Assembly (NCBI RefSeq): GCF_007556585.1
Contig: NZ_VJNA01000002.1
Span: 55,231 to 119,230 of the forward strand
Length of the DNA stretch: 64,000 nucleotides
Origin: Tepidimonas aquatica
GTDB lineage: Bacteria; Pseudomonadota; Gammaproteobacteria; Burkholderiales; Burkholderiaceae_C
Direction: 5' to 3'
A program made the translations under genes and the position numbers. The notes under the pieces are model-generated. The model had not been told where the DNA came from, did not search any database, and saw only the letters and a list, made by a program, of their open reading frames with translations. Shown one piece after another: positions 44,209 to 56,619 of this stretch (within the stretch, counting starts at the first letter, position 1; every line of letters starts with the position of its first letter).

Positions 44209-44214
44209 ATTGTA
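44209..44214 (-). promoter_or_regulatory. Candidate -10 element TACAAT for trmB
   Basis: On the minus strand TACAAT is followed by eight bases and the trmB ATG at 44200, in the 49-base gap after gluQ. Confidence 0.4.
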
Positions 44215-44249
44215 GGCAGGGCCGGGCGTGGCACGGCGCTGCCGCCGGG

Positions 44250-45182
44250 TCACGCGGCGGTCCAGCGGCTGCGCCACGCGTGCGTCCAGTGCTGCAGCGC
44301 CTGGGGCAGGTCGGTGTTGGGGGGTGCGGGGGGCAAGGCCAGCGCCTCGGCTGCGGCGGCCAGGGCCGCCAGCGGGTGGCGCAGGTCCAGCGGCTGCGCG
44401 CCGTTTTGCTTCGACAGCTTTTCGCCGTTGGCTCCCCGCACCAGCGTGGTGTGCAGGTAGCGCGGCGTGGGCACGCCCAGCGCGTGTTGCAGCACGATTT
44501 GCCGCGGCGTGTTGTCGGCCAGATCCTCGCCGCGCACGATGTCGGTGATGCCCTGCGCGGCGTCGTCCACCACCACCGCGAGTTGGTAGGCCCACAGGCC
44601 GTCGGCGCGTTTGAGCACGAAGTCGCCCACCGTGCTCTCCACGTCCTGCAGCTGCGGCCCTAGGCGGCGGTCCACCCACGGCAGCGGCACCGGCAGCCCC
44701 AGGCTGGCCGCCACCCGCCCGACGTGCAACCGCCACGCCCGCGCGGGGCGCCCACGCAGGCCACCGCGCTCCGGCCGGCAGGTGCCGGGGTAGGGCAGCG
44801 CCGTGTGCCGCTGCCGTACCATGCCGTGCGCGGCCCAGGCGGCTTCGATGTCGGCCCGGGTGCACGCGCACGGGTAGGCCCAACCGGCGCGCACCAGGCG
44901 GTCCAGCGCGTCCTGGTAGAGATGGCCGCGCTGCGACTGCCACGTCACCGGCTCGTCCGGCTGCAGGCCGCAGCGCGCCAGTTGCTGCAGGATGGCCATG
45001 TCCGCGCCGGCCATGCAGCGCGGGGTGTCCACATCCTCGATGCGCACCAGCCACACGCCGCCGTGGGCGCGCGCATCCAGCCAACTGGCCAGCGCGGCCA
45101 CCAGCGAGCCCGCGTGCAGCAACCCCGTTGGCGAGGGGGCAAAGCGCCCGCGGTACGGTCGGCGCGACGCCGCGGTGGCCAT
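44250..45182 (-). CDS. gluQ: Glutamyl-Q tRNA(Asp) synthetase GluQ
   Basis: This 310-residue paralogue of glutamyl-tRNA synthetase lacks the anticodon-binding domain and attaches glutamate to queuosine 34 of tRNA-Asp. It has the HIGH-like '[19 protein letters not shown]' (about 14-32), the zinc site 'YPCACTR' with a further Cys in 'YPGTCRPE' and the KMSKS-like '[10 protein letters not shown]' (about 255). Length and the missing C-terminal domain fit GluQ. Its ATG overlaps the stop of the upstream FAD gene (both on the minus strand). Confidence 0.9.
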   Translation of the reverse strand: MATAASRRPYRGRFAPSPTGLLHAGSLVAALASWLDARAHGGVWLVRIEDVDTPRCMAGADMAILQQLARCGLQPDEPVTWQSQRGHLYQDALDRLVRAGWAYPCACTRADIEAAWAAHGMVRQRHTALPYPGTCRPERGGLRGRPARAWRLHVGRVAASLGLPVPLPWVDRRLGPQLQDVESTVGDFVLKRADGLWAYQLAVVVDDAAQGITDIVRGEDLADNTPRQIVLQHALGVPTPRYLHTTLVRGANGEKLSKQNGAQPLDLRHPLAALAAAAEALALPPAPPNTDLPQALQHWTHAWRSRWTAA

Positions 45183-46306
45183 CAGCCCTCCAGCATCGCC
45201 AGCGCCAGCTCCAGCCCGGATACAAACGCCTGTTCCACCCGGTGCCCCAGGCACCAGTCGCCGCATAGCCCCAGGCGTTGCGCCTTGTCCCACAGGTACG
45301 GTTCACCCAGCGGGCGTTGGGTTTGGGCGTAGCGCCAGCGGTGCGCCACGGCCAGCGTGGGCTCGGCGCGCAGGCCGGTGACGTCGGCCAGGCCACGCAG
45401 CAGCTTGGCGGCAACGCGCTCGGCGTCGTCGTCCAGGTGCTCGGCCGACCACGCCGGGCTGGCCTGCACGACCCAGCGCTCGCAGCCGTGGCGGCCGGGC
45501 TTGCTGGTTTCGCGCGCCGCCCACGCCACGCGCGGGTGTTGGCAGCGCGCGGCATCCCAGGTGGGCCCTAGCGGACCGTCGCTGTGGGCAAACGCCGCCA
45601 GCAGCGTCCAGCAGGGGGCCAGGTGCACCTCCGCCTGCAGGCGCGCGCACCAATCGGCCGCCACGGCGCTGGCCTGCAGCAGTGCCACGGCCTGCGGCGC
45701 CGGCACGGCCAACACCACCGCATCGAACGGCCCCAGCGTTGTGGGGGTGGTGGCGTCGTCGGGCTGCGCCTGCAACCACCATGGGCCGGCCTGGTGCCGC
45801 AGGGCCTGCACGCGGGTGCGGGTGTGCAACCGGGCGGTGGCATGGTCGACCAGCAGTTGCTCCACCCACCGCCCCGGCAGCGCTTGCATGCCAGGGGTGG
45901 GTAGCCAGCGCGTTTCGGTCGGCGGGGCGGGCAGCGCCAGCGGTTGGCCGCCCGCGTCCAGCACGCGCGCAAAGTCGGCCTGCCACGCTGCCACCGGCGC
46001 TTGGGTGGCCTGCAGCGCGGTGTGCAGCCGGGCGTCGCGCACGGTAAAGAACTGCGCGCCGTGGTCGAAGGCCCCGGCCTCGGTGGTCCGCGTCGCCATG
46101 CGTCCGCCGGGTTGGTGGCCTTTGTCCAGCAGCGTCACGTGCCAGCCGGCGCGCGCCAGCGTGCGCGCGGCGGTGATGCCGGCCATCCCGGCACCGACCA
46201 CCGCCACGTGGCGGGGCGCGCCCGGCGGCAGTACAGGCGCGCTTGGCGTAGCACGTGCGCGGCGCGGGCGGGCAACGTGCGCAAGGGGCGTGGCGTGGCG
46301 TGGCAT
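45182..46306 (-). CDS. FAD-dependent NAD(P)/FAD oxidoreductase (renalase-like)
   Basis: This 374-residue flavoprotein has a Rossmann FAD motif '[21 protein letters not shown]' (about 34-54) after a 30-residue basic leader, the second FAD site '[13 protein letters not shown]' (about 61-73) and a C-terminal '[20 protein letters not shown]' (about 345-364). These are features of renalase-like amine/NADH oxidases found as single genes in proteobacteria. The substrate is unknown. gluQ overlaps it by ATGA, suggesting cotranscription without obvious functional connection. Confidence 0.82.
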   Translation of the reverse strand: MPRHATPLAHVARPRRARATPSAPVLPPGAPRHVAVVGAGMAGITAARTLARAGWHVTLLDKGHQPGGRMATRTTEAGAFDHGAQFFTVRDARLHTALQATQAPVAAWQADFARVLDAGGQPLALPAPPTETRWLPTPGMQALPGRWVEQLLVDHATARLHTRTRVQALRHQAGPWWLQAQPDDATTPTTLGPFDAVVLAVPAPQAVALLQASAVAADWCARLQAEVHLAPCWTLLAAFAHSDGPLGPTWDAARCQHPRVAWAARETSKPGRHGCERWVVQASPAWSAEHLDDDAERVAAKLLRGLADVTGLRAEPTLAVAHRWRYAQTQRPLGEPYLWDKAQRLGLCGDWCLGHRVEQAFVSGLELALAMLEG

Positions 46307-46339
46307 CGGTGGCTCGGCAAGGTTGCGTCAGCCACCAAT

Positions 46340-47314
46340 CTACCAGAGCATGGCGTTGGGCCGGCAGCGCAGCAGCGCTGCGCGGGTGCGCTCGTCGGCC
46401 AGTTGTTGCAGCCACCACGCCAGCGCACGCCCTGGGGGTGCCGGGTGGGGGTTGGCTGCGCCCAGGCGCCACGCGTAGCCGGTGCGCGCCTGGCGCGGTG
46501 GCAGCGTGGTGGCGCAGGCGACCAAGCGGCCGCTGTCCACGTACGGCTGGACCATCGGCTGGGGCAACCAGCCGCAGCCTAGGCCGCGCAGTTGGGCCTG
46601 CAGCTTCCACTCCAACGTCGGCACCGTCAGCACGTCCTGCCCGGGTTGCACGCCGTAGGTCAGGCCGCCGCCGGCGCCACTGTCGGCCACGGCGACGATG
46701 CGGTGGGCGCGGATCTGTTGCGGTGTCAGCGGCGCGCTGGCGCGGGCCAACGGGTGGTGCGGCGCCACCACAAAGACGAACGCCACCTCGCCCAGCGGCG
46801 CGCAGCCCACCCCGCCGGGCACGGGACCGTCCAGCAGCACGCCCAGCGCCAAGTCGGCGTGGCCGGCCAGCAAGGCTTGCAACGTGCCCGACAGCGTTTC
46901 GCTGCGCAGCCGCAGCCGTGTCGGGGCGCCCAGCGCGACAAAGCGCTCGCACAGCTCCAGCAGCGTGCGCGGGTCGATGACGGCGTCGGCGGCGATGGTC
47001 AGCTCGGCTTCCCACCCGGTGGCGATGCGGCGCACGCGCTGTGCCAGCGCCTCCCACTGCTGCAGCAGCTCGGTGCCGGCGCGCAGCAACTCTTCGCACG
47101 CCGGGGTGGGGCGTGCCCGCCCGCCGTGGCGGTCCAGCAGCAGCACGTCCAGCGCCTCTTCCATACGGCGCACGCGGTAGGTCAGGGCGCTGGGCACCAG
47201 CCCCAGCGCACGCGCCGCCGCGGCCAAGCTGCCGTGGCGCTGCACCGCGGCCAGCAGCGCCATGTCTTGCGGGCCCAGCGCGGGCTTCGGGATGGGGTCT
47301 TGGGGGATGCTCAT
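46340..47314 (-). CDS. LysR-family transcriptional regulator, divergent from pirin
   Basis: This 324-residue LTTR has the HTH 'AAVQRHGSLAAAARALGLVP' and recognition helix 'SALTYRVRRMEEAL' (about 41-54), followed by an effector domain from about 95 ('AELTIAADAVIDPRTLLEL'). Its divergent position to pirin and a flavodoxin-like quinone reductase is a common LTTR-pirin-reductase arrangement. A TTCAAA-AAG-TTTGAA palindrome overlaps its start. Confidence 0.88.
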   Translation of the reverse strand: MSIPQDPIPKPALGPQDMALLAAVQRHGSLAAAARALGLVPSALTYRVRRMEEALDVLLLDRHGGRARPTPACEELLRAGTELLQQWEALAQRVRRIATGWEAELTIAADAVIDPRTLLELCERFVALGAPTRLRLRSETLSGTLQALLAGHADLALGVLLDGPVPGGVGCAPLGEVAFVFVVAPHHPLARASAPLTPQQIRAHRIVAVADSGAGGGLTYGVQPGQDVLTVPTLEWKLQAQLRGLGCGWLPQPMVQPYVDSGRLVACATTLPPRQARTGYAWRLGAANPHPAPPGRALAWWLQQLADERTRAALLRCRPNAMLW

Positions 47315-47328
47315 TCAAAAAGTTTGAA
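47314..47328. promoter_or_regulatory. Palindrome TTCAAA-AAG-TTTGAA in the LysR/pirin intergenic region
   Basis: A perfect 6-bp inverted repeat around AAG begins at the first base of the LysR start codon. LTTRs of this group often bind TTCAA-N5-TTGAA, which is exactly contained. TTGACA at 47331-47336 just downstream could be a -35 for pirin, although no matching -10 follows at the right distance. Confidence 0.55.
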
Positions 47329-47424
47329 GGTTGACACCGATGCCATTGCACCACGGACGCTGGCGCTTTGTCTACAGTGTGGTCATCGTCGCTGCTTGCA
47401 GCTCGCTGCCGAAGGACCACCGCC

Positions 47425-48132
47425 ATGCTGACCCTGCGCCCTGCGGCCGAGCGTGGCCATGCCGACCACGGCTGGCTGCGCACCTGGCATTCGTTTTCGT
47501 TTGCGGATTACTACGACCCGCGCCACATGGGCTGGGGCAACCTGCGCGTCATCAACGAGGATATCGTGGCGCCGGGCACCGGCTTTGGCATGCACGGCCA
47601 CCGCGACATGGAAATCATCACCTACATGCTGGCGGGCGAGCTGACGCACCGCGACAGCATGGGCCACACCGCTACGCTGCGCGCTGGCGAGGTGCAGCAC
47701 ATGAGCGCCGGCCGCGGCGTCATGCACAGCGAAATGAACCACGGCGCGCAGCCCGTGCACCTGCTGCAAATCTGGATCCTGCCGCGCGTGCGCGGCATTG
47801 CGCCGAGCTACAGCCAGGCGCCGATGGACACCACCGCCGGCCGTGGGCGGCTGGCGCCGGTGGCGCTGCCGGTGGATCACCCCGAGGCCGCGCCGTTGCG
47901 CATCCACGCGGACGCGGCCTTGTACGCCGCGCGGCTCGACGGTGCTGACACCGCCCAGCACGCGCTGGCGCCGGGGCGGCTGGGCTACGTGCACGTCGTG
48001 CGTGGGCGGCTGGCCGTCAATGGCGTGCCTTTGGCCGCGGGTGACGCGGCGCTGGCCCACGACGAGCCGCTGCTGACCCTGAGCGATGCCCAAGCAGCCG
48101 AAGTGTTGCTGTTCGATCTGGCGCCGGCGTAG
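47425..48132 (+). CDS. Pirin family protein
   Basis: This 235-residue bicupin has the metal ligands of pirins: His57 and His59 ('FGMHGHRDMEI'), His101 and Glu103 ('GRGVMHSEMNH'). The preceding 'WHSFSFADYYDPRHMGWGNLRV' is the family N-terminal signature. Related pirins (YhhW) act as quercetin 2,3-dioxygenases in vitro. It is followed by a flavodoxin-like protein after 62 bases, and the divergent LysR gene probably controls both. The ATG at 47425 (MLTLRPAAER) matches the family start. Confidence 0.9.
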   Translation: MLTLRPAAERGHADHGWLRTWHSFSFADYYDPRHMGWGNLRVINEDIVAPGTGFGMHGHRDMEIITYMLAGELTHRDSMGHTATLRAGEVQHMSAGRGVMHSEMNHGAQPVHLLQIWILPRVRGIAPSYSQAPMDTTAGRGRLAPVALPVDHPEAAPLRIHADAALYAARLDGADTAQHALAPGRLGYVHVVRGRLAVNGVPLAAGDAALAHDEPLLTLSDAQAAEVLLFDLAPA

Positions 48133-48194
48133 CGCGCCCGGCGCTTGGTTCGTTGTTTGTCAACCCCAACCCATCCCCTACAGGAGGATTCACC

Positions 48195-48749
48195 ATGCCC
48201 AACATCGTTGTTGTTTACCACTCCGGCTACGGCCACACCCAACGCATGGCGCAAGCCGTGGCTGAAGGCGCTGGCGCGCGCCTCATCGCCATCGACGCCG
48301 ACGGCAACCTGCCCGAAGGCGCTTGGGAGGAGCTCGACGCCGCTGACGCCATCGTCATGGGCAGCCCCACCTACATGGGCAGCGTGAGCTGGCAGTTCAA
48401 AAAATTTGCCGACGCGTCCAGCAAGCGCTGGTTTGCGCAGACCTGGAAAGACAAGCTCTTTGCGGGCTTTACCAACAGCGCCACGATGAACGGCGACAAG
48501 CTGTCCACCTTGCACTACCTGTTCACGCTGGCCATGCAGCACGGTGGCGTGTGGGTGGGCACCGGCATGCTGCCGTCCAACACCAAGGCGGCGCAACGCA
48601 ACGACGTCAACTACGTCGGCTCCAGCGCTGGGGCCATGGCCAGCACGCCGTCGGACGCCAGCCCGGCCGAAATGCTGCCCGGCGACCTGGAGACGGCGCG
48701 CCGCTTTGGCCAGCGCATCGCCGAAGTGGCGGCCCGCTGGGCGCGCTGA
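48195..48749 (+). CDS. Flavodoxin / NAD(P)H quinone oxidoreductase family protein (WrbA-like)
   Basis: This 184-residue flavodoxin-fold protein has the FMN phosphate loop 'YHSGYGHTQRMA' (residues 8-19), 'VMGSPTYMGSVSWQFKKFAD' (about 56-75) and 'FTNSATMNGDK' (about 94) around the isoalloxazine site. It is shorter than WrbA (about 198) and may be a related NADPH-dependent FMN reductase. A perfect AGGAGG ribosome site (48182-48187) precedes the ATG. It is probably induced with pirin by the LysR regulator. Confidence 0.86.
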   Translation: MPNIVVVYHSGYGHTQRMAQAVAEGAGARLIAIDADGNLPEGAWEELDAADAIVMGSPTYMGSVSWQFKKFADASSKRWFAQTWKDKLFAGFTNSATMNGDKLSTLHYLFTLAMQHGGVWVGTGMLPSNTKAAQRNDVNYVGSSAGAMASTPSDASPAEMLPGDLETARRFGQRIAEVAARWAR

Positions 48750-48780
48750 CGCCAGTGGCAGGTGGAGGGCGGCGGCCTCC

Positions 48781-48786
48781 TACAAT
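48781..48786 (+). promoter_or_regulatory. Candidate -10 element TACAAT for dnaE
   Basis: TACAAT is followed by eight bases and the dnaE ATG at 48795, so the expected transcript would begin at or within a few bases of the start codon. No ribosome site is visible between them. Confidence 0.5.
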
Positions 48787-48794
48787 GCGGCCGC

Positions 48795-52388
<3,594 letters not shown>

Positions 52389-52404
52389 ATATTCGGGAGG
52401 TGCC

Positions 52405-52656
52405 ATGCGAACCTGGCCGATCCAACAAGCCAAGACCCACCTGTCGCAGCTGGTGCGCGACTCACAGCGGTTGGGGCCTCAGGCCATCACCTGGCACGGT
52501 CGCGAGGTGGCTGTGGTGCTGTCCCGTGACGAATACGAACGGCTTACGGGTGCGGGTCAGTCGCTGGTCGAATTCATGCAGCGTTCGCCCCTGTTGGGCT
52601 GTGACGACGTTGACCTGACCCGCGACACCAGCCCCACCCGCGAGGTGGCCCTTTGA
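52405..52656 (+). CDS. Type II antitoxin, Phd/YefM family
   Basis: This 83-residue protein begins MRTWPIQQAKTHLSQLV, the Phd/YefM N-terminal signature (WxxxxAKxxLSxLV), followed by 'GPQAITWHGREVAVVLSRDEYERL', the conserved strand-helix of the DNA-binding fold. The C-terminal tail would neutralise the toxin encoded next, whose TTG start overlaps the stop. The upstream palindrome is the likely autoregulatory target. Confidence 0.88.
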   Translation: MRTWPIQQAKTHLSQLVRDSQRLGPQAITWHGREVAVVLSRDEYERLTGAGQSLVEFMQRSPLLGCDDVDLTRDTSPTREVAL

Positions 52657-53066
52657 GCTACCTGATTGACACCAACGTCCTGTCGGAACTGCGCCGACGT
52701 GAGCCTAACGCCCAGGTGGTGCGTTGGATCGCCGATCGGCCTGCCACCGCGCTGTACCTGTCGGTTTTGACGTTGGGCGAGCTGCGCAAGGGGATCGAAG
52801 GCTTGGCGCAGGGACCACGCAAGCAACGCCTGCTCGACTGGTTGGAGGTTGAACTGCCCGCCTTTTTCGCGGGGCGCATTGTTGCGGTCGATGCCCTGGT
52901 GGCTGACCGGTGGGGACGTCTGATGGCGCAGGCTGGTCGCCCGTTGCCGGCGATCGACAGCCTGCTGGCGGCCACGGCCATCGCCCACGGCATGACGTTG
53001 GTGACCCGCAACCTCAAGGATTTCCAACATCCCGACTTGCAGGTGCTGGATCCGTGGTGCCCCTAA
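52653..53066 (+). CDS. Type II toxin, PIN-domain ribonuclease (FitB/VapC-like)
   Basis: This 137-residue PIN protein has Asp6 in 'YLIDTNVLSELRR', Glu in 'LTLGELRKGIE' (about residue 43), Asp in 'PAIDSLLAATAIAHGMTLVT' (about 101) and the closing 'TRNLKDF' region (about 119), matching FitB/VapC active sites. It starts with TTG, overlapping the antitoxin stop (TTGA), so translation is coupled. It is convergent with tolA, 33 bases between stops. Confidence 0.87.
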   Translation: MSYLIDTNVLSELRRREPNAQVVRWIADRPATALYLSVLTLGELRKGIEGLAQGPRKQRLLDWLEVELPAFFAGRIVAVDALVADRWGRLMAQAGRPLPAIDSLLAATAIAHGMTLVTRNLKDFQHPDLQVLDPWCP

Positions 53067-53099
53067 GCCGCGGGGAGTCGAGCATCGGTCGAGCAACGC

Positions 53100-53981
53100 T
53101 CACTCGTTGGGCCGAAAGCCCAGGATCAGCGTGGGCGGCACGCGGCCGTGCTCGTCGCGCGGCAGCCGCGCGGTGCGCTCGATGGCACGCAGCACCGCCT
53201 CGTCCCAGGCGCGGTGGCCGCTGCTTTTGAGCAGCCGGCTGCTCAGGATCGTGCCGTCGGGCAGCGTGCGCACTTCCACCTCGGCGCGGGGGTTGCCCGG
53301 CACCGTGTCGGCAAAGATGATGTTGGGCCGGATGTGCGCCACCAGCTTGCCGGCGTAGCTGGCCGATGGGGCCGCATCTTGCACATCGCTGCCGCGCGCT
53401 TGCGGGCCGCCCGTGGCACCGGCCTGGCCCAGCATGCGCTGCAGGTTACGCTGGCGCTCGGCCTCGGCCTGCGCGGCCAGCGCTCGTTCGCGCGCTTCGC
53501 GTTCGCGCTCGGCCCGGGCACGTGCTTCGCGCTCGGCGCGTTCCTGGGCGGCCTTGCGCTGGGCCGCTTGCTCGCGCGCCAGGCGTTCGCGCTCGGCCTT
53601 GTCGCGTGCCTCGCGCTCGCGTTGCTCCCGTTCGCGCTGCGCCTGTTGCTCGCGGCGACGCTCCTCACGCTGGCGCTGCACCGCAATGTCCGCGGCGCGC
53701 GGCGCCACAGGCTCCGCCTGCGCCGGGGCGGGGCGGGGGGTGTCGGGCGCGCGCACTGGCGGCGCCGGCGGTTCGGGTTCCACCGCGCGCGGCGCGGCCA
53801 CCCGTGGCACACTGGCCCACAGCTCGGCGCTGGCCACCGCCGGGGTGTCGCGCTGCCAGCCAATGCCCCAAGCCAGCGCAGCCACCAGCGCCGCGTGCGC
53901 CAGCAGCGCCAGCGCCCACGCGCGCAGGTCGGCGCGTGGCGGCGGCGGCGTCAGGTCCAGGTCGTCGGCGGTGGCTTGCAT
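53100..53981 (-). CDS. tolA: Cell envelope integrity protein TolA
   Basis: This 293-residue protein has a short cytoplasmic N-terminus, one transmembrane helix (about residues 22-42, 'ALALLAHAALVAALAWGIGW'), a Pro-rich segment, a long Arg/Glu/Ala/Gln coiled-coil domain (about 90-195) and a C-terminal TolA/TonB-like domain ('VEVRTLPDGTILSSRLLKSS', 'WDEAVLRAIERT'). TolA links TolQR in the inner membrane to Pal in the outer membrane. It is the last gene of the ybgC-tolQ-tolR-tolA run; tolB and pal do not follow, because the TA toxin occupies the next position. The ATG at 53981 is preferred to one at 54041 that overlaps tolR. Confidence 0.88.
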   Translation of the reverse strand: MQATADDLDLTPPPPRADLRAWALALLAHAALVAALAWGIGWQRDTPAVASAELWASVPRVAAPRAVEPEPPAPPVRAPDTPRPAPAQAEPVAPRAADIAVQRQREERRREQQAQREREQREREARDKAERERLAREQAAQRKAAQERAEREARARAEREREARERALAAQAEAERQRNLQRMLGQAGATGGPQARGSDVQDAAPSASYAGKLVAHIRPNIIFADTVPGNPRAEVEVRTLPDGTILSSRLLKSSGHRAWDEAVLRAIERTARLPRDEHGRVPPTLILGFRPNE

Positions 53982-54021
53982 CGTCAGGCGCACGGTGTGA
54001 TCCGGCGGCGCACGCCAAGTT

Positions 54022-54465
54022 TCAGCGCCCACCCGCGCCATCGTGCCGCACCGCCAGCCCCACGCGCGCCACGCCGGCGCGCTGCAGCGTGTCCATCACC
54101 TGCATCACCTGCTCGTAAGTGGTGCGCTTGTCGGCGCTGATGATGACCGGCGTGTTGGCCGCCGCGTCGCCTTGCAGCGCGCGCACGCGCGCGGCCAACT
54201 CGCGCAGCGCCACCGGCTCACCTTCGCCGCCCTGGGCGCCGTCACGCACCCGCAGCGCGCCGTCGCGCGCCACCGTCACGTGCACAAAGCGCTCCGGCTG
54301 ACGCGCCGCCTGCCCGACGCTGGGCAGCTCCACCTGCCCGGGCACGATCAGCGGTGCCGTCACCATAAAAATAATCAACAGCACCAGCATCACGTCGATG
54401 AAGGGCACCATGTTGATCTCGGTGATGGCGCGGCGCGTCGAGCCGCGGGGGGCGATGGCGGGCAT
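54022..54465 (-). CDS. tolR: TolR (ExbD-family) inner-membrane protein
   Basis: This 147-residue protein has a short basic N-terminus, 'AITEINMVPFIDVMLVLLIIF' with the essential membrane Asp (about residue 24) and a periplasmic domain ending in 'MDTLQRAGVARVGLAV'. This is the ExbD/TolR pattern; the tol context decides for TolR. It works with TolQ as a proton-driven motor. The ATG at 54465 fits the family; tolQ ends 46 bases upstream. Confidence 0.92.
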   Translation of the reverse strand: MPAIAPRGSTRRAITEINMVPFIDVMLVLLIIFMVTAPLIVPGQVELPSVGQAARQPERFVHVTVARDGALRVRDGAQGGEGEPVALRELAARVRALQGDAAANTPVIISADKRTTYEQVMQVMDTLQRAGVARVGLAVRHDGAGGR

Positions 54466-54511
54466 GGTGTCGTCGGCTTGGTGGGGTTGGCGTGACCGTG
54501 CAGCCGGGGGG

Positions 54512-55195
54512 TCAGTGCGGCGTGGCCCCCGCGTTGCGGTGCAGGATGTTGGAAAACTCCTCGATGAAGGTCTCCAGCCGGTTGGCCAGCCGGTCGATGT
54601 CGTGCGCAAAGCGGTTGTAGGCCAGCACCGCCGGGATGGCCGCAAACAGCCCGATGGCCGTGGCCACCAGTGCCTCGGCGATGGCCGGCGCCACCGTCGC
54701 CAGCGTCACCTGCGTCATGCTGGCCAGCCCGGTAAAGGCGTGCATGATGCCCCACACGGTGCCAAACAAGCCCACGTACGGCGACACCGACCCCACCGAG
54801 CCCAGAAACGACAGGTTCACCTCCAGCGCGTCCAGCTCGCGCTGGTAGGCCGCGCGCATCGCACGGCGCGCGCCGTCCAGCAGCGCGTCGGGCTGGGCGA
54901 TGCGTCGCTCGCGCAGCTTGGCAAACTCGCGCATGCCGCTGGCAAAAATGCGCTCCATCGGGCTGCCGTCGCGCGCGCGCTGCAGCGCCACCTGGTACAG
55001 CTCCTGCAGGTTGCCGCCGGACCAAAATTCACGCTCGAACGCATCGGTCAGCCGCTTGACGCGCCGGATGGCAAAAATCTTGCGCAAAATGGCCGCCCAG
55101 CTCGTCACCGACACGCCCAGCAGCAACAGCACCACCGCCTGCACCACCCACGAGGCGTTGCGCAGCAGCTCGATGATCGAAAACTCCTGGGGCAT
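54512..55195 (-). CDS. tolQ: TolQ (ExbB-family) proton channel
   Basis: This 227-residue inner-membrane protein has three transmembrane segments (about 15-38, 130-155, 168-192), 'FLGSVGSVSPYVGLFGTVWGIMHAF' and 'ATAIGLFAAIPAVLAYN', the characteristic TolQ/ExbB motifs. With TolR it energises TolA. The ATG at 55195 directly abuts the ybgC stop. Confidence 0.94.
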   Translation of the reverse strand: MPQEFSIIELLRNASWVVQAVVLLLLGVSVTSWAAILRKIFAIRRVKRLTDAFEREFWSGGNLQELYQVALQRARDGSPMERIFASGMREFAKLRERRIAQPDALLDGARRAMRAAYQRELDALEVNLSFLGSVGSVSPYVGLFGTVWGIMHAFTGLASMTQVTLATVAPAIAEALVATAIGLFAAIPAVLAYNRFAHDIDRLANRLETFIEEFSNILHRNAGATPH

Positions 55196-55660
55196 TCACG
55201 ACTCCACAACAGATTCCACGTAAGGCTGCAGCGCCTGCACAATGGCCGCCGGGATGCGCGCCGGCTGCAGCGCCGGCGCTTGCACCCAGCCGATGCGCAC
55301 GCTGCCTTCGCACAGCACCATGACGCTGTCGCTGTCGTCGCGCAGCGCGCGCTGCTGCAGCTCGATCGACGCCCGCCCCAGCGTGGCCACGCGCGTTTCG
55401 ATGCACAGCGCATCGTCCAGCCGGGCCGGGCGCTGGTAGCGCACCTGCACGGCGCTGACGACGAACATGCCGCCGGTGGCTTCGCGCAGCGCGTGCTGCT
55501 GCAGGCCCAGCGTGCGCAGCCATTCGGTGCGGGCGCGCTCGAAAAATTTCAGGTAATTGGCGTAGTACACGATGCCGCCGGCATCGGTATCCTCCCAGTA
55601 CACCCGTACCGGCCAGCGGTGCGGCGCCACACCGGCGTCAGGGGCGGCGGGCCGGGTCAC
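55196..55660 (-). CDS. ybgC: YbgC-like acyl-CoA thioesterase
   Basis: This 154-residue hotdog-fold thioesterase has '[20 protein letters not shown]' (catalytic Asp in EDTDAGG) followed by '[11 protein letters not shown]', the YbgC signature. It is the first gene of the tol cluster. The GTG at 55660 is chosen, overlapping the nusB 3' end by 23 bases; the open frame further upstream is unlike the family. Confidence 0.86.
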   Translation of the reverse strand: MTRPAAPDAGVAPHRWPVRVYWEDTDAGGIVYYANYLKFFERARTEWLRTLGLQQHALREATGGMFVVSAVQVRYQRPARLDDALCIETRVATLGRASIELQQRALRDDSDSVMVLCEGSVRIGWVQAPALQPARIPAAIVQALQPYVESVVES

Positions 55661-56093
55661 GCAGCACCTCCTCGCCGCGCACCAGCGGCGCCAGGCGGTT
55701 GAGTACGCCGTTGACAAACTTGTGCCCGTCGGTGCCGCCAAACGCCTTGGCCAGCTCCACGCACTCGTTGATCACCACGCGCCACGGCACATCGGGGCAA
55801 TGCAAAAACTCGTAGGCCCCGATCCACAGCACCGCGTGCTCGATCGGCGACAACTCGGCCAGCGGCCGGTCCAACAGCGGCGCCAGCCGCCCGTCCAGCG
55901 CGGCGGCCTGCTCGATGCAACCGTGCAGCAGCGCGTCGTAGTGCGCGCTGTCGGCCTTGTGAAACCCCGACAGGTCGCGCGTGAACTGGTCGATGTCGGT
56001 GGCCTCGTTGCGGCCCACCAGGTGTTGGTACAAGCCCTGCAGCGCAAATTCGCGCGCGCGTGTGCGGGCCGATTTTTCGGATGCTTTGGTCAT
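55638..56093 (-). CDS. nusB: Transcription antitermination factor NusB
   Basis: NusB binds boxA RNA with NusE in rRNA antitermination. The 151-residue all-helical protein has '[20 protein letters not shown]' at the N-terminus, '[20 protein letters not shown]' (about 85-104) and '[30 protein letters not shown]' signature at the C-terminus (each fragment is family-typical). It follows ribH, the common ribH-nusB order. GACAAT lies seven bases before the ATG. Confidence 0.94.
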   Translation of the reverse strand: MTKASEKSARTRAREFALQGLYQHLVGRNEATDIDQFTRDLSGFHKADSAHYDALLHGCIEQAAALDGRLAPLLDRPLAELSPIEHAVLWIGAYEFLHCPDVPWRVVINECVELAKAFGGTDGHKFVNGVLNRLAPLVRGEEVLRDPARRP

Positions 56094-56100
56094 GGGCCGT

Positions 56101-56106
56101 ATTGTC
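56101..56106 (-). promoter_or_regulatory. Candidate -10 element GACAAT for nusB
   Basis: On the minus strand GACAAT is followed by seven bases and the nusB ATG, the same spacing seen at other genes here. The first base departs from TANNNT, so it is the weakest of the set. Confidence 0.3.
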
Positions 56107-56148
56107 CCAGACCACGCGGCCCCGGGCCAGCCACGCGCCGCCCATCCG

Positions 56149-56619
56149 TCAGCCCGGCGCGTGGCGGCGCAGCAGGTGCGCCATTTCCACCGCCACGCGG
56201 GCCGCGTCGCGCGCTTTGTCGTCTTGCCGCGCCACCGCCTGCGACAGGTTTTCCACGGTCAGGATGGCGTTGGCCACCGGGATGTGGTGCTCCAGCGCCA
56301 CGCGCGTGATGCCCGCGGCCGACTCGTTGCACACCAGCTCGAAGTGGTAGGTTTCGCCGCGGATCACGCAGCCCAGCGCGATCAGGGCATCGAAGCGCTC
56401 GGTCTGCGCCAGCGCCTGCAGCGCCAGCGGCACCTCCAACGCACCGGGCACCTGCTCCAGCACGATGTCGCCCTCGGCCACGCCCAGCGCCGCCAGCTCC
56501 GCGTGGCACGCCGCGGTCAGCGCGTCGGTGATGCCCTGGTTGAAGCGCGCCTGCACGATGCCGATGCGCAGCCCGCGCCCGTCCAGCGCCGCGGCGCTGC
56601 CCTTGTCCGCTCCCATCAT
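56149..56619 (-). CDS. ribH: 6,7-dimethyl-8-ribityllumazine synthase
   Basis: RibH condenses the ribityl pyrimidine with dihydroxybutanone phosphate. The 156-residue protein has '[16 protein letters not shown]', '[14 protein letters not shown]', '[20 protein letters not shown]' (GETYH site) and '[15 protein letters not shown]'. It forms icosahedral or pentameric shells by family knowledge. The ATG overlaps the ribBA stop. Confidence 0.96.
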   Translation of the reverse strand: MMGADKGSAAALDGRGLRIGIVQARFNQGITDALTAACHAELAALGVAEGDIVLEQVPGALEVPLALQALAQTERFDALIALGCVIRGETYHFELVCNESAAGITRVALEHHIPVANAILTVENLSQAVARQDDKARDAARVAVEMAHLLRRHAPG

